Below, in pieces: positions 25,305-34,900 of a stretch of 64,000 bases of DNA; within the stretch, counting starts at the first letter, position 1; each line of letters begins with the position of its first letter. The stretch comes from Draconibacterium aestuarii. Lineage in GTDB: Bacteria > Bacteroidota > Bacteroidia > Bacteroidales > Prolixibacteraceae. The notes below the pieces were generated by a model that was not told the DNA's origin, made no database searches, and saw only the letters and a list, made by a program, of their open reading frames with translations. The stretch is taken from the NCBI GenBank assembly GCA_026671195.1, contig JAPOHD010000027.1:1-64000 (forward strand), in the 5' to 3' direction. The position numbers were made by a program, and so were the translations under genes.

Positions 25305-27029
25305 ATGATGAAGAGGAGAATTTGGATCGGGATAACAATAGTAGCGGTGGTTGGAATAACATTCTTCAGCTTTACACGCGATCAGAAAAATTTTGAAGTA
25401 GCGAAAAATCTGGATATTTATCATACCCTGTTCAGAGAGCTGAATATGTTTTATGTAGATGAGGTTAATCCAAACAAACTGGTAAAAACCAGTATCGATC
25501 AAATGTTGGAATCGCTCGATCCGTATACAAATTATATTTCGGAAGACGAGATGGAGGATTTCCGTTTTATGACCACCGGAGAGTATGCCGGAATTGGGGC
25601 TTTAATCAGCAAACAAAATGATAAAATAGTGATTGCTGAACCTTACGAAGGTTTTCCGGCACAAAAATCGGGAATTAAAGCGGGTGACCAGATTCTTGAA
25701 GTTTCGGGAAAAGAGACAAAGGATATGAGTACCGAAGATGTGAGTAACTTGTTAAAAGGGCCGGCCCACAAACCTGTAAAAATTAAACTGCAGCGATTGG
25801 GCATAAAAAAGCCATTTGCAATTGATGTGATTCGTGAGAAAATTTCAATTAACGCTGTTCCTTATTACGGAATGTTGGATAACAAAACGGCTTATATCCG
25901 CTTATCTCAATTTACAGCTAATTGTAGCCAGGATGTGCAAAAGGCCTATTTGGATTTGAAAGAGAATAACCCGGAATCGCTTGTTCTTGATCTTAGGGGA
26001 AATCCGGGAGGCTTGTTAATGGAAGCTGTAAAGATTGTCAACTTTTTTGTGCCACAAGGAGAAGAAATTGTGAGTACCCGAGGAAAAGTAAAACAGTGGG
26101 ACCAGGTGTATAAAGCAACTGCAGCACCAATGGATACAATAATAAAACTTGCTGTTTTGGTAAATCGTGGTTCGGCTTCGGCTTCCGAAATTGTGGCAGG
26201 AGCAATTCAGGATTTAGACCGTGGAGTTGTGGTTGGTTCGCGTACGTTCGGAAAAGGATTAGTACAAACAACCCGCGACCTGAGCTATAATACAAAACTT
26301 AAAGTTACCACTGCTAAATATTATATCCCCAGTGGACGCTGTATTCAGGCCCTGGATTATTCGCATCGTAACGAAGATGGCAGCGTGGGACATGTTCCCG
26401 ACTCACTGATTTCGGAATTTACCACCAAAAAAGGACGCAAAGTTTATGATGGGGGAGGTGTTGTTCCGGATATAAAAATAGATGTTGACAAATTAAGTAC
26501 TTTGAGTATTGAACTGGTAACCCGGTTTATGATTTTTGATTTTGCCACAAAATATTCGAGTGAGAACGAGTCGATTCCGCAACCCGAAGAGTTTAAAGTT
26601 ACCGATGATATTTACAATCAATTTACCGATTTTGTAAAAGGCAGCGATTTTAAATACGAATCGCAGTCGCAAGATGATTTTGACAAATTAATGGAAACTG
26701 CTAAAAGGGAAAAATATTTTGGTATTGCAGAAGCCGAGTTTGAGGCTTTAAAAGCAAAACTTGAACCGAACCTGAATAAAGACCTACGTGAGTTTAAGAG
26801 CGAAGTAAGCGAAATGTTAAAGGACGAAATTGTTACACGTTATTACTATCAAAAAGGCGCAATCCGTTCGTCTATTAACGACGATAAAGGAATAAAAATA
26901 GCCATCGAAGAGTTAAACTCAGAAACAGCATATAATTCTTATTTCGAACCGGGGAAAGTGATTGCATCAATTCGTCCGCCAAGAGCAATTGGTCAGTACT
27001 ATGAAGTAGAGAGTGTTGTTGCCAATTAA
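25305..27029 (+). CDS. S41 family C-terminal processing protease (CtpA/Tsp type)
   Basis: A 574-aa serine protease anchored by an N-terminal membrane segment (residues 4-23) and facing the periplasm. Domains in order: helical N-terminal region, PDZ (about 90-165, with AGIGALISKQND and SGIKAGDQILEVSG), then the S41 core. The catalytic pair is Ser292 in GSASASEIVAGA and Lys317 in GSRTFGKGLVQT, 25 residues apart as in Tsp. LDLRGNPGG at 229-237 is the conserved oxyanion-side strand. The C-terminal 150 residues are charged and helical. Such proteases trim or degrade periplasmic proteins by their C-termini. Two ATG codons stand in tandem (25305, 25308). Confidence 0.93.
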   Translation: MMKRRIWIGITIVAVVGITFFSFTRDQKNFEVAKNLDIYHTLFRELNMFYVDEVNPNKLVKTSIDQMLESLDPYTNYISEDEMEDFRFMTTGEYAGIGALISKQNDKIVIAEPYEGFPAQKSGIKAGDQILEVSGKETKDMSTEDVSNLLKGPAHKPVKIKLQRLGIKKPFAIDVIREKISINAVPYYGMLDNKTAYIRLSQFTANCSQDVQKAYLDLKENNPESLVLDLRGNPGGLLMEAVKIVNFFVPQGEEIVSTRGKVKQWDQVYKATAAPMDTIIKLAVLVNRGSASASEIVAGAIQDLDRGVVVGSRTFGKGLVQTTRDLSYNTKLKVTTAKYYIPSGRCIQALDYSHRNEDGSVGHVPDSLISEFTTKKGRKVYDGGGVVPDIKIDVDKLSTLSIELVTRFMIFDFATKYSSENESIPQPEEFKVTDDIYNQFTDFVKGSDFKYESQSQDDFDKLMETAKREKYFGIAEAEFEALKAKLEPNLNKDLREFKSEVSEMLKDEIVTRYYYQKGAIRSSINDDKGIKIAIEELNSETAYNSYFEPGKVIASIRPPRAIGQYYEVESVVAN

Positions 27030-27046
27030 TCTGGATGAAATGTAAA

Positions 27047-27101
27047 AGTTCAGAGTTTAGAGTTAACCGTTTATGGTACTTTAAGCTCTGAACTCTAAAC
27101 T
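27047..27101. repeat. Palindromic repeat just upstream of the DNPH1-like gene
   Basis: AGTTCAGAGTTTAGAGTT (27047-27064) pairs with AGCTCTGAACTCTAAACT (27084-27101): 18 positions, one mismatch and two G-U pairs. The loop is 19 bases. The left arm belongs to the same word family as the direct repeat GTTCAAAGTTTAAAGT at 20505. It ends seven bases before the ATG at 27109, so in mRNA it would occupy the ribosome-binding region. Confidence 0.7.
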
Positions 27102-27108
27102 AACAGGT

Positions 27109-27519
27109 ATGAAAATCTATTTTGCAGGGTCCATTCGTGGAGGCAGAGAAGATGCAGCACTTTATTTCCAAATTATTGAATTCCTGAAATCTTATGGCGA
27201 GGTACTTACCGAGCATGTTGGCGACCCGGCTCTAACAAACGTTGGCGACGATGGTCCTACAGATAAATTTATTCACGATCGTGACCTGGAATGGCTTAAC
27301 GCTTCTGATGTAATTGTTGCAGAAGTAACAACCGTTTCAATGGGTGTTGGTTACGAAATTGGCCGTGCTTTGGCCACTGGGAAAAAGGTACTTTGTTTGT
27401 TTCGGCCGGCATCGGGAAATAACCTTTCTGCAATGATTTTGGGTTGCGATGAACTTAGCCTTGTTTACTACTCTGACTTGGCAGAGGCTAAAAAAGCAAT
27501 TGTAGAATTTCTTAACTAA
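27109..27519 (+). CDS. DNPH1/Rcl-like 2'-deoxynucleoside 5'-phosphate N-hydrolase
   Basis: A 136-aa protein of the nucleoside deoxyribosyltransferase superfamily, very similar in pattern to mammalian DNPH1 (Rcl), which hydrolyses the N-glycosidic bond of deoxynucleoside monophosphates. FAGSIRGGRED (5-15), IHDRDLEWL (55-63), VAEVTTVSMGVGYEIGRA (70-87) and CLFRPASGNNLSAMI (96-110) align with the animal protein. Asp59 and Glu83 are 24 residues apart, like the catalytic Asp69/Glu93 of rat Rcl, and Ser77 and Ser107 match its two phosphate-binding serines. These 5'-phosphate ligands argue for monophosphate hydrolysis rather than base exchange between nucleosides. It probably cleans damaged or excess dNMPs in the cytosol. 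No functional partner is adjacent. Confidence 0.85.
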   Translation: MKIYFAGSIRGGREDAALYFQIIEFLKSYGEVLTEHVGDPALTNVGDDGPTDKFIHDRDLEWLNASDVIVAEVTTVSMGVGYEIGRALATGKKVLCLFRPASGNNLSAMILGCDELSLVYYSDLAEAKKAIVEFLN

Positions 27520-27617
27520 TTCAGCTTAGTATCTGTTGAATTTCATTGGTGCTGTTATGCATATATTCAAAACTTAACGATACATCTCAATCTCGATATG
27601 TACATTTAAGCTGAATT
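27518..27617. repeat. Inverted repeat downstream of the DNPH1-like gene
   Basis: AATTCAGCTTA (27518-27528, including the end of the stop codon) and TAAGCTGAATT (27607-27617) form a perfect 11-bp pair 78 bases apart. A shorter pair, GTTGAAT near 27534 and ATTCAAAAC near 27566, is nested inside. No T-run follows. Confidence 0.4.
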
Positions 27618-27691
27618 TAAATAGCTTTTGTGGTCAACATACGCTATTTTAAACTGTTGGGATAGTAGAAGACTATTTCATAAAACAGAAA

Positions 27692-28657
27692 ATGAAGAAA
27701 AATATGCCACATTTAAAACGATTTATTTTACCAATATTCATTTTATTCCTTTCTGTCTTTTTAAAATATTTTGTTGGGAATTATCAGCTTTTGGATGTTG
27801 ATTTTGTTGACTATTTGGGCAGGGCAGGGTCGGTGCTGTTAATTGTGAGTTTAGCCTGGATGTTCATCGCCGGGATTCGAACGTTCAAACGCATTTTTAT
27901 GGAACGTTTTTATATCAGCAAAGAAGATAATCTCAGATCGCGAAAGTTTCAAACGCAATTTAATATTCTGGAAAGAATTATTGTTTTCCTGATCATTATT
28001 GTGTCTTCCGGATTGGTTTTAATGTTGTTTGATGATGTTAAAAAAATCGGGATAAGTTTGTTTGCATCGGCAGGGATTGCCAGTGTTATAATTGGATTTG
28101 CAGCACAACGAATTATTGCAACGGTAATTGCAGGTTTGCAAATTGCAATTACACAACCTATTCGTATTGATGATGTAGTTATTATTGAAAACGAATGGGG
28201 GCGTATCGAGGAAATTACCTTAACATATGTTGTTGTCAAAATCTGGGACTTGCGCAGATTGATTGTTCCGTCGACTTACTTTTTTGAGAAACCGTTCCAA
28301 AACTGGACCCGTACTTCGGCCGAAATTTTGGGAACTGTTTTTATTTATACTGATTATCAGGTATCGTTCGATGCACTTCGAATAGAACTTACCCGTTTGC
28401 TTGAAAGTACACCCTTATGGGATAAAAAAGTAAATGTTTTGCAGGTAACCGATGCCAAACAAAATGGAATTGAAGTACGTGCATTAATGAGTGCCAAAGA
28501 TTCTCCAACTGCATGGGATTTACGTGTATATGTAAGGGAGAAACTAATTGAGTTTCTGCAAAAAAAATATCCCGAAAGTTTACCCCGTACAAGAATTTTG
28601 ATTGAAGGTGAGGTCTCAAAACCAAAAAGCCAGATGGAATTTATGGAAGATAGTTAG
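27692..28657 (+). CDS. MscS-type mechanosensitive channel
   Basis: A 321-aa inner-membrane protein. Two N-terminal helices (about 11-27 and 43-66), a third at about 92-110, then the glycine/alanine-rich pore helix in IGISLFASAGIASVIIGFAA (about 120-139). After it comes the MscS beta domain, starting QPIRIDDVVIIENEWGRIEE and containing VPSTYFFEKPFQNW, and an alpha/beta C-terminal domain. It opens under membrane tension to release solutes during hypo-osmotic shock. It is a single gene; the ATG at 27692 has GAAAATG context and no Shine-Dalgarno sequence. Confidence 0.9.
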   Translation: MKKNMPHLKRFILPIFILFLSVFLKYFVGNYQLLDVDFVDYLGRAGSVLLIVSLAWMFIAGIRTFKRIFMERFYISKEDNLRSRKFQTQFNILERIIVFLIIIVSSGLVLMLFDDVKKIGISLFASAGIASVIIGFAAQRIIATVIAGLQIAITQPIRIDDVVIIENEWGRIEEITLTYVVVKIWDLRRLIVPSTYFFEKPFQNWTRTSAEILGTVFIYTDYQVSFDALRIELTRLLESTPLWDKKVNVLQVTDAKQNGIEVRALMSAKDSPTAWDLRVYVREKLIEFLQKKYPESLPRTRILIEGEVSKPKSQMEFMEDS

Positions 28658-28821
28658 ATTACAGCTGTTTTTGAGAGGTAACAATCAAAATCGGATAAGG
28701 ATAAATTGAGAATTACTAATTTGTTCAGAGAGTAAAGAATGAAGCTGTCGCATGTGCGAAGGGCTTATTTTATTGCATTCGAAAAATAATGTTATTTTAG
28801 TTTCTAAATTACTAAACAAGA

Positions 28822-31686
28822 ATGCTCAAATCTGCTATCATACTTCTTTTGTTGCTTCCGTTTTGTGCATTTGCACAGGTAAAAACTATTGGTACACCAA
28901 ATGTTCAGAACTATCCCAAAACAGTTTACAAAGCCGGTACTCAGAATTGGGATATTGCCGAAGATAAAAAAGGGTTTATGTATTTTGCCAATAACGATGG
29001 TGTCCTAATATTCGACGGTTTTCATTGGGAGTTGATAGAAGTACCACTTTCGTTGGTGCGCACTATTCTGGTCGATTCGCAAGATCGGATTTTCGTGGGA
29101 CTCTTGTACGATTTTGGAATGTTAAAGAAAACACCCTCGGGTAAGTACGTTTACCAGAGTCTGGTCAATTTGGTTCCGAAAGACAGCCGGGAATTCAATG
29201 ATGTTTGGAAGATTCATGAAATCAACGGAAATATCGTATTTCAGTCGTACGAAAAACTCTTTATTTACGACGGAACACAAATAAAAGTGTTGAATCCGGT
29301 AAATAAATTTCACTTCTCATTTAATGTAAATGGGCGTTTGTTAATTCAGGAACCCGGAATTGGGTTATTTGAATTGTTTAATGGCTTTATTGAAAAAGTG
29401 CCCTGGGCCGACCGGTTAAAAGATTTTCAGATATTATCGATTTTAGAAATTAACGAAAATCATTTATTAATTGGCACTGCGCAAGATGGTTTATATTATT
29501 ACGAACACGGGAAGCTAGAACCCTGGGAAACCGAGGTCAATAAGGCAGTTAAAAACAGCAAACTTTTTAGTGCAACCACAGTCTTGGGAAATCATTTGGC
29601 CTTTGGAACTATTTTAGACGGATTGTATATTTCAGATCAGGATGGACGGATTATACAACGCATAAATAAAAGCAATGAACTACTAAACAATACTATTTTA
29701 AGTGTATTCTCCGATCAGGAAAAGAACCTGTGGTTAGGACTGGATAACGGTATCGGATATGTTGAAGTTAATTCTCCCGTAAGTTACATCACTGCCCGTG
29801 GTGGGTTAGGAACCGGTTATTGTTGTCAGATTTTTGATAATAAATTGTACATGGGAACCAATCAGGGGTTATTTGTAAAACCCTTTACCGATATTGGGCA
29901 AAACACCGAATATTTTGAATTGGTTGAAAATTCCGAAGGTCAGGTTTGGTCGTTGGGAGTTTTTGACGGACAACTGATTTGCGGGCACAATTTCGGAACA
30001 TACGCAGTTGAAGATAATGTCGCAACTAAAATCTCGGAGGTGCCTGGAGGGTGGATTTATATTCCTTTAAAAAATTACCCCGATTATTTGTTGGGGGGCC
30101 ATTACAATGGTTTGATATTGCTTGAGAAAAAGGCGTCAGGGTGGGAATTTAAAAATAAACTAAAAGGATTCGACGTTTCTTCACGGTTTTTGTTTCAGGA
30201 TAAATCAGGAGAAATATGGATGAGCCATGGAGGTAAGGGGATTTATCGTTTGTCGATTAATGAAGCGTTAGATAGTGTTGTAAACATTAAGTTATATAAC
30301 GATCGCAACGGTCTTCCTTCTGCTGCACAGAATATATTATTCGATCTCTACGGTGAAAAATATGTTTCTACCGTTGATGGGGTTTACGAATTTAATGCAT
30401 CTGCTGATGCTTTTAAACCTGCTGAAGAGATAAATAAGTTGTTTGGATTAAGAGAGCGAATTAAAAAAGTAGTGACCGATGACAGTGAAAATATTTGGTA
30501 CATTTCAGAAGGAGAGTCAGGGGTTCTTCGGAAAAATGAAGATCTGACTTATACAAAAATATCCAGTCCTTTCGAGTCGCTGAATGAACATTATGTAAGC
30601 GAATTTGAGTTTGTTTATCCGCGTAACAACGATCATGTCTTTTTTGGAATAGACGACGGTTTTGCCCACTATTCATCAAAGTTTCCCAAATCATTTGTAC
30701 AGGAGTTTCGTTCGTTTATTACAAAAGTTGAATTGAGTTATCTGGACTCTGTAATCTATCCACAACAATTTGACGGCGTGCGGTATGAATTTCCCTTTCG
30801 TAAAAACTCATTCAGATTCCATTACACCTCCCCGTTTTTTGAAAACCTGCTTGATTTAAGGTTTAGCTATTTTCTGGAAAACTATTCCGAGGACTGGTCG
30901 GTTTGGACTACCGATATATACAAAGATTTTACCAATCTTCCGTTTGGGGAATATTCATTTAAAATTAAAGCGCTGAATAATTATGGTATCGAAAGCGATA
31001 TACATGAGCTTAATTTTGTTGTTTTGCCTCCCTGGTACCATACTTCTTTGGCCTATACCTTATATATTATCCTTTTACTTGTTACAATAATACTTGCCAT
31101 TTTATTTGTTCAATATCGCATTAATCGGTCGAAAGAGCTTGAAAAACAGAAGCATCGGAAGGAACTGCATGCGAAAGAAGAAGCTTTTCAGCATCAGGCT
31201 GTTGTAGCTGAAAAGGAAATAATTAAACTTCGTAACGAAAGGCTAAGGGCCGATATGATTTACCGTGACAAAGAACTGGCGAATCAAACTAATGCCATAA
31301 TTCAAAAAAATAAGTTTCTTCGGAAATTAAATGACGAACTCAAACTTTTGCAAAATTCTACCGACGACGCTTCGGTTAGAACAAAAATAGCCGTAATTAA
31401 ACAGAGGATAAGTAAGGAAACCGAAAATAAGCAGCAGAAAGTTTTTGAAACTTATTTTGATGAAGTTCATGAGGCATTTTTCGACAGACTCAAAAAAAGA
31501 TTTCCACAATTATCGCCAAGAGATTTGCGATTATGTGCCTACATCAGAATGAATATTTCCACGAAAGAAATTGCTACACTTTTAAATATTTCAGATCGTG
31601 GTGTCGAAATTACACGTTATCGGTTACGGAAAAAACTCGAACTCCCACGGGAAATTAATCTTTCAATTTTTTTATCAGGAATTTAG
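28822..31686 (+). CDS. SusR-like membrane regulator: propeller, triple-tyrosine, HTH
   Basis: A 954-aa protein. Signal peptide 1-19 (ends AFAQ); beta-propeller repeats of the two-component-regulator type over about 30-640 (recurring GLFELFNG, GLYYYEHG, GLDNGIGYV, GIYRLS); Y_Y_Y domain about 656-735 (FSYFLENYSEDWSVWT, FPFGEYSFKIKA-like end); one membrane helix about 742-765; a charged coiled coil with KEAFQHQAVVAEKEIIKLRN; and a C-terminal LuxR/GerE-like helix-turn-helix (about 897-954, LSPRDLRLCAYIRMNISTKE). There is no histidine kinase or receiver domain, so it should sense a ligand in the periplasm and bind DNA directly from the membrane, like SusR-type regulators. It stands directly before susC in the same direction, so laminarin oligosaccharides are the inferred inducer. 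Confidence 0.85.
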   Translation: MLKSAIILLLLLPFCAFAQVKTIGTPNVQNYPKTVYKAGTQNWDIAEDKKGFMYFANNDGVLIFDGFHWELIEVPLSLVRTILVDSQDRIFVGLLYDFGMLKKTPSGKYVYQSLVNLVPKDSREFNDVWKIHEINGNIVFQSYEKLFIYDGTQIKVLNPVNKFHFSFNVNGRLLIQEPGIGLFELFNGFIEKVPWADRLKDFQILSILEINENHLLIGTAQDGLYYYEHGKLEPWETEVNKAVKNSKLFSATTVLGNHLAFGTILDGLYISDQDGRIIQRINKSNELLNNTILSVFSDQEKNLWLGLDNGIGYVEVNSPVSYITARGGLGTGYCCQIFDNKLYMGTNQGLFVKPFTDIGQNTEYFELVENSEGQVWSLGVFDGQLICGHNFGTYAVEDNVATKISEVPGGWIYIPLKNYPDYLLGGHYNGLILLEKKASGWEFKNKLKGFDVSSRFLFQDKSGEIWMSHGGKGIYRLSINEALDSVVNIKLYNDRNGLPSAAQNILFDLYGEKYVSTVDGVYEFNASADAFKPAEEINKLFGLRERIKKVVTDDSENIWYISEGESGVLRKNEDLTYTKISSPFESLNEHYVSEFEFVYPRNNDHVFFGIDDGFAHYSSKFPKSFVQEFRSFITKVELSYLDSVIYPQQFDGVRYEFPFRKNSFRFHYTSPFFENLLDLRFSYFLENYSEDWSVWTTDIYKDFTNLPFGEYSFKIKALNNYGIESDIHELNFVVLPPWYHTSLAYTLYIILLLVTIILAILFVQYRINRSKELEKQKHRKELHAKEEAFQHQAVVAEKEIIKLRNERLRADMIYRDKELANQTNAIIQKNKFLRKLNDELKLLQNSTDDASVRTKIAVIKQRISKETENKQQKVFETYFDEVHEAFFDRLKKRFPQLSPRDLRLCAYIRMNISTKEIATLLNISDRGVEITRYRLRKKLELPREINLSIFLSGI

Positions 31687-31736
31687 CATTTTTAACACTT
31701 TGTGTTGTATAGCATGTATTTTAAAGTAGTAGTTAA

Positions 31737-31764
31737 AACATGTTTTCGGTAAAGTTAACATGTT
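31737..31764. promoter_or_regulatory. Candidate operator: two AACATGTT palindromes upstream of susC
   Basis: AACATGTT occurs at 31737-31744 and again at 31757-31764, exactly 20 bases apart (two helical turns), each preceded by AGTTAA-type sequence. A weaker GCATGTAT is at 31712-31719. Spacing and symmetry suit a dimeric or tandem helix-turn-helix protein, and the encoded regulator is immediately upstream. Confidence 0.45.
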
Positions 31765-31861
31765 GAAATATAGTGCGTAAAAATATGTGTGATGTGTTTT
31801 TGATGTAATTATTAGGTGGCATTGTAGTATTTTAGTAGGGACATATTTTTAGGAAATAGGA

Positions 31862-31891
31862 TTTGATAAGGATTATTTCGTGTTAAAATTT
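31862..31891 (+). promoter_or_regulatory. Candidate promoter of the susC operon
   Basis: TTTG at 31862-31865 and TAAAATTT at 31884-31891 are 18 bases apart, close to the Bacteroidota -33/-7 layout, but the -7 box matches the consensus only partly. It would place the start site about 30 bases before the ATG and about 100 bases downstream of the AACATGTT pair. Confidence 0.25.
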
Positions 31892-31926
31892 TATAGACAT
31901 TGTTATAAAACGTTAAATCAAATCTT

Positions 31927-34900
31927 ATGAAAAAATTTCTTCTAATGATTTTTTGTACTGTACTAACACTTGGTGTCTTTGCGCAAACAACTACCATAAA
32001 AGGAGTAGTTACAGCAGCAAGCGACGGACAACCATTGCCGGGAGTAACAGTAGTTGTAAAAGGTACTACAAACGGTACAATTACCAATTTCGATGGTATT
32101 TATGAAATCAAGGTTCCAACAGATGCAGTATTAGCATACTCTTTTATTGGAATGAAAACGCAGGAGATTGCTGTATCAGGACTAACTGAAATTAATGTTC
32201 AGCTTGAGAGTGCTGCTTTTGATGTAGATGAAGTGGTGGTTGTGGGTTATGGAACTCAGAAAAAGAGTTTGGTAACCGGAGCCATTTCCAAAGTGGGTGG
32301 CGAAGATCTTCAAAAATCTTCTGATATGAGAGTGACTCAGGCATTGCAGGGAAAAACTGCAGGTGTTGTAATATCGGGTAATTCCGGACAACCTGGCGAT
32401 CAGGTTTCAGTTCGAATCAGAGGTATTGGTACTAACGGGGATGCAGAACCACTTTACATTATTGACGGTTTGCCAATGAGCAGTGCAGGAACAGATTTCC
32501 TTTCTTCCAGCGATGTTGAATCGATTGAAGTATTAAAGGATGCTGCTTCGTGCGCAATTTATGGTGCGCGTGGTGCAAATGGTGTAATTATTATTACAAC
32601 AAAAAGTGGTAAAACAAATGAAAAATTTACGGTAAGCTACGATGGCTACTATGGTATTCAGAATCCCTGGAAAAAAGTTAATCTTTTAAATGCACAGGAA
32701 TATGTAATGCTAACCAATGAAGCTTCGGTAAACGGAAACGGAAGTTTATTTTTCAGCAATGAAGATATTGCCGGATTTACGGCGGATACCGATTGGCAAG
32801 ACGAAATGTTTAACTACGATGCTCCAAAACAGAACCATTCCTTTTCGTTTAACGGGGGTACAGAAACAACTGCTTACTCTTCTTCTTTAAACTATTTTAA
32901 ACAGGAAGGTATTGTTGCCAAGGGAAAATCTGAATACGAAAGATTTACTTACCGATTGAATACAGTTTCAGAATTTGGTTTTTTTAAATTGGGAACCAAT
33001 CTTAACCTTGTTCGGGTTTCAAGTAAAGGTATTGATACCAACAGTCACTTCGGAAATGGTTTGGCCCAGGCGATCAACATGCCTCCAATTATTCCGGTAA
33101 CAAATGAGGATGGTTCATGGGCAACTCCGGAACAATTTGGAATTGGTTTGCAAGAGATTACCAACCCTATTGCACAACTTAGCTATATAAATTCGGAAAC
33201 TATAACAAGTAAATTTATTGGCGGTATGACAGGTGAAATTGACTTTGGTGATATTTTAGAGTCATTAAAAGGTTTAACCGTTAGAACATCAATTAGTGGA
33301 GAATATGCTTCAGTTGATACAAGAGGCTATACGCCGCTTTATTACCTTGATGCCATGCATTTTACTGTTGACGATGAAGCTTCGAGAAGCCATGATTTAT
33401 ATACCCGCTGGAATTTCGAGAATGTTGTAACATATGATAAAACAATTGACGAACACCATTTCACCATAATGGCGGGTACTACTGCATTTAAAGATCAGTA
33501 TGAAAATGTAGGTGGGTCTAAAAAGAATGTAATTTTTGATGATTTTGAACATTCATATCTTGATAATGCTACAGATCCTGAAAGTGCAAATGTATACGGT
33601 GGTTTCAGCGAGCACACTGTTTCTTCACTCTTTAGTCGTGTTAATTACGATTTAAAAGACCGTTATATGTTTGCTGCAACCATACGACGCGATGGTTCAT
33701 CTCGTTTTGGGGCGGAAAATAAATATGGTTACTTTCCTTCTGCTTCAGCAGGTTGGGTGCTTTCGCGTGAAGATTTTATGAGCGGTATGTCTGCCAATAT
33801 TGACCTGTTGAAGATCAGGGCAAGTTGGGGACAAAACGGTAGTGAAAACATTGGTGATTTTGGATACACTTCAATTATTGGGAACCAGAATATCTACTAT
33901 TTTGGCGATTCTAAAACCCAATACAACGGAACACAACCAACACGAATTGCCAACCCATCGTTAAAATGGGAAACTTCTGAGCAAACCAACATTGGTATTG
34001 ACTTGGCAACTTTGGAAAGTAGTTTAAGAGTTTCGCTTGATTATTACAAAAAAACCACAAAAGACTGGTTGGTAACTGCACCGGTTCCGATGTTGGTTGG
34101 TAACTCCGCACCAATTATCAATGGTGGCGAAGTTCAAAACTCAGGTTTTGAAGCAGAAGTAAGCTACAAAAAGCAAATTGGGAAAGTATATGCAAGCGCT
34201 TCTATAAACGGTGCATACAATAAAAACGAAGTTCTTGATATTCAAAATGCAGAACAACGTCTTCAGGGTGGAGACGGTGGTTTTGGTCAGTCGGGCGTTT
34301 TATATGCAGGTGTTGGAACTCCAATGGGAATTTTCTGGGGAGTTGAAACCAACGGAATTTTCCAAACGGAAGAGGAAGTTGCAGCTTACACAAATTCTGA
34401 GGGTGGTTTAATTCAGCCAAATGCAAAACCAGGTGATATTATTTTTATTGATGCAAACGGAGATGGTTCAATAACCGACGACGACCGTATTGATTTAGGT
34501 TCTCCTTATCCTGATTTTACCGGAGGTTTTAACCTTGATCTGGAATATGCAGGTTTCGACTTTAGTATGTTTATTTATGCTGCGTTGGGACAGGAAGTGT
34601 ACGATGCAACACGCAGATACGATATGAACGGAACCAATTACAGAGGCGACTGGTTAAACCGCTGGACCGGCCCCGGTACATCAAACGATTATCCTCGTGT
34701 AACTTTTGTCGACGATAACCAAAACATGAAAACAGTAAGCGATTTCTTCGTTCACGATGCAAGTTTTGTTCGACTCCGGAATATCACACTTGGATATACA
34801 CTCCCTAAAAACATTACCGATTATATCAAAATCAACAGGGTGAGATTTTATGTAACTGCAGAAAACCTGCTCACATTCACTGCTTACAAAGGTTACGATC

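Noticed and set aside
25052-25502. Minus-strand open frames at 25052-25300 and 25284-25502
   Set aside because: They overlap the leader and start of the S41 protease gene and show no family features.
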